Below are positions 42,437 through 43,615 of a stretch of 43,615 nucleotides of DNA, in pieces. The position numbers and the translations under genes were made by a program. Origin of the DNA: Methanobacteriota archaeon (GTDB lineage: Archaea > Methanobacteriota > Methanobacteria > Methanobacteriales > Methanobacteriaceae); contig JAEZKE010000035.1 of assembly GCA_023436175.1 (NCBI GenBank), forward strand, positions 1 through 43,615. Direction: 5' to 3'. The notes beneath the pieces are model-generated. The model had not been told where the DNA came from and did not search any database. It was given only the letters and a program-made list of their open reading frames with translations. Each line of letters starts with the position of its first letter. Position 1 is the first letter of the stretch.

Positions 42437-42724
42437 TATAATAGGTATGTTAAAAACTCATTATAAATCTTTAGTTAACAAATTAACCCTTTACTAAAAT
42501 TAGCGGACGTATTAGTTATTTATCAAGTATCAACTTTAAAATATTATTAAATAATATGAATAGAACTTTAAAAGAGGTTAGATATTTCTATATTTTTACT
42601 GTCTGGAATATGTATATGTTTCAAAAAGACTTTTATTCTATACCATTAAACATATAATTACCAAATTTTATTAAATCATAATTAAGTCATATAAAAATTC
42701 TTATTTTTGAATTCGGTGAAAAAT

Positions 42725-43063
42725 ATGAAACAGGTCATGGTTATAAGAACAGATTTAAAGATGGGTAAAGGAAAGATTGCAGCTCAATCATGTCATGCAA
42801 GTTTAGGCGCATTTAAGCGGGCAGATGAAAGAAAAATTAGAAAATGGGAATTAGAAGGCGAAAAGAAAGTTGTAGTTAAAGTTAAAGACTTAAAAGAGCT
42901 TTATGAAATATATGAAATAGTAAAGCGTTCTGATGTTCCTTATTATCTTGTACAGGATGCTGGAAGGACGGAATTACCAAGCGGTACAGTGACATGTCTT
43001 GGAATTGGGCCAGATAGTGATGAAAAGATAGATAAAATAACCCATGATTTAAAATTACTCTAA
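42725..43063 (+). CDS. pth2: Peptidyl-tRNA hydrolase, Pth2 type
   Basis: This 112-residue archaeal/eukaryotic peptidyl-tRNA hydrolase releases tRNA from peptidyl-tRNA after abortive translation. It begins MKQVMVIRTDLKMGKGKIAAQSCHASLGAF; the KMGKGKIAAQSCHA segment holds the catalytic Lys and His region, and LVQDAGRTELPSGTVTCLGIGP is the second conserved block with catalytic Asp and Thr. The length is standard. The ATG at 42725 has GGTGA five bases upstream; an upstream in-frame ATG at 42707 would overlap that site. It is followed by mfnE after 46 bp, as in related methanogens. Confidence 0.93.
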   Translation: MKQVMVIRTDLKMGKGKIAAQSCHASLGAFKRADERKIRKWELEGEKKVVVKVKDLKELYEIYEIVKRSDVPYYLVQDAGRTELPSGTVTCLGIGPDSDEKIDKITHDLKLL

Positions 43064-43109
43064 TAAAAGAGTTAAAGTTTATAAAAAAGTTTAGTTAAAG
43101 CGTGATTAG

Positions 43110-43615
43110 ATGGAATGGGTAGTTAAAGTGGGTGGAAGTTTATTCCCTGAAGATGCTATAGGGTTTTGTAAAGCACTCGTTGGCAAAAATGCCATCGTTA
43201 TCTGCGGTGGGGGCGATCTTGCAGATAAAATAAGGGAATACGATGCAGATATTAAATTTTCAAATACAGCTACCCATAAAACTGCTATTTTATGTATGGA
43301 TATCCTTGGAATGCTTGTTGCAGATAAAATAAATGATGCAGAGGCAGTTTATTCTATGGAAGATGCAAAGAATGTTATAGCTGATGGAAAACTTCCTATA
43401 TTACTGCCTTCACGCTTATTTGAGTATCTGGATCCCCTTGAGCACTCGTGGAATGTGACGTCGGATTCCATATCAGTTTATATAGCATGGCTCCTCAAAA
43501 GCAAAATATTAATAGTAACAAATGTAGATGGTATATATGATGTCGATCCATCTATTGATGGTGCGAAACTTTTAAGAAGTATAAATGCAAAAAAACTACT
43601 GAATTTTAGTGAAAC
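43110..43615 (+). CDS. mfnE: Amino acid kinase family, probable MfnE (3' end outside window)
   Basis: The visible 168 residues begin MEWVVKVGGSLFPEDA, with the kinase motifs KVGGSL (nucleotide phosphate loop), VICGGGDLADKIR and WNVTSDSISVYIAWLL, ending in the VTNVDGIYDVDP substrate region. Among small amino acid kinases these features fit MfnE, which phosphorylates (5-aminomethyl-3-furyl)methyl phosphate in methanofuran synthesis. Related kinases cannot be excluded without a search. The ATG follows CGTGATTAG, the same short GTGAT signal as other genes here. The gene continues past the right edge. Confidence 0.78.
   Translation, partial: MEWVVKVGGSLFPEDAIGFCKALVGKNAIVICGGGDLADKIREYDADIKFSNTATHKTAILCMDILGMLVADKINDAEAVYSMEDAKNVIADGKLPILLPSRLFEYLDPLEHSWNVTSDSISVYIAWLLKSKILIVTNVDGIYDVDPSIDGAKLLRSINAKKLLNFSE

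Overview
The window looks like a chromosomal segment of a hydrogenotrophic methanogen of the order Methanobacteriales, most likely Methanobacterium or a close relative. The evidence is an AqpM-type aquaporin next to DUF2180 and DUF2193 family proteins, the YcaO enzyme that thioamidates methyl-coenzyme M reductase, an archaeal Pth2 peptidyl-tRNA hydrolase, an MfnE-like methanofuran biosynthesis kinase, AT-rich intergenic DNA, archaeal TATA boxes with some apparently leaderless starts, and GGAGGTGAT-type ribosome binding sites. No rRNA, tRNA, insertion sequence or CRISPR array was seen. All family assignments are from reading the protein sequences, not from searches.

Layout. 1-1.45 kb: end of a DUF2193 gene, DUF2180 and aqpM. 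1.5-9 kb: small genes separated by long non-coding DNA, including a RibD/DHFR-like protein, a MarR-MFS efflux operon with an evident operator, a CorA-type Mg channel, an orphan Trypco1-like protein, and an operon of VOC, AbrB, a small Cys-rich protein and DUF3795. A degenerate dispersed repeat recurs in the gaps. 9-19.6 kb: an accessory, probably defence-related island with Gabija (GajA and GajB), an uncharacterised protein followed by a RelA/SpoT-type nucleotide synthetase, a winged-helix regulator with a 16-bp palindromic operator, a four-helix membrane protein, and a large protein that looks like a tandem lipid-binding TULIP/BPI protein.

19.7-25.8 kb: a small secreted protein, a zinc ribbon, a two-helix membrane micro-protein, a split GshA/GshB glutathione pathway and a Methanobacteriales-type surface-domain protein. 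26-37 kb: two soluble PAS histidine kinases, M24 peptidase and HIT protein with a second copy of the micro-protein, iron alcohol dehydrogenase, M50 protease, YcaO, and the first of three ICMT-like methyltransferases. 37-43.6 kb: a decayed NERD nuclease pseudogene, a tandem duplication of the ICMT-like gene with its promoter, a frameshifted response regulator, a pair of histidine-rich membrane proteins, pth2 and the start of mfnE.

The most unusual structure is a set of four non-coding arrays (about 1.59-1.85, 7.46-7.64, 20.2-20.59 and 25.38-25.72 kb). Each is built almost wholly of consecutive short perfect hairpins whose stems differ in sequence but keep the same architecture, often nested in an outer 4-5 bp stem. 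This is neither a CRISPR array nor ordinary terminators. The second candidate for new biology is the gene pair of an uncharacterised protein and a RelA/SpoT synthetase beside Gabija.
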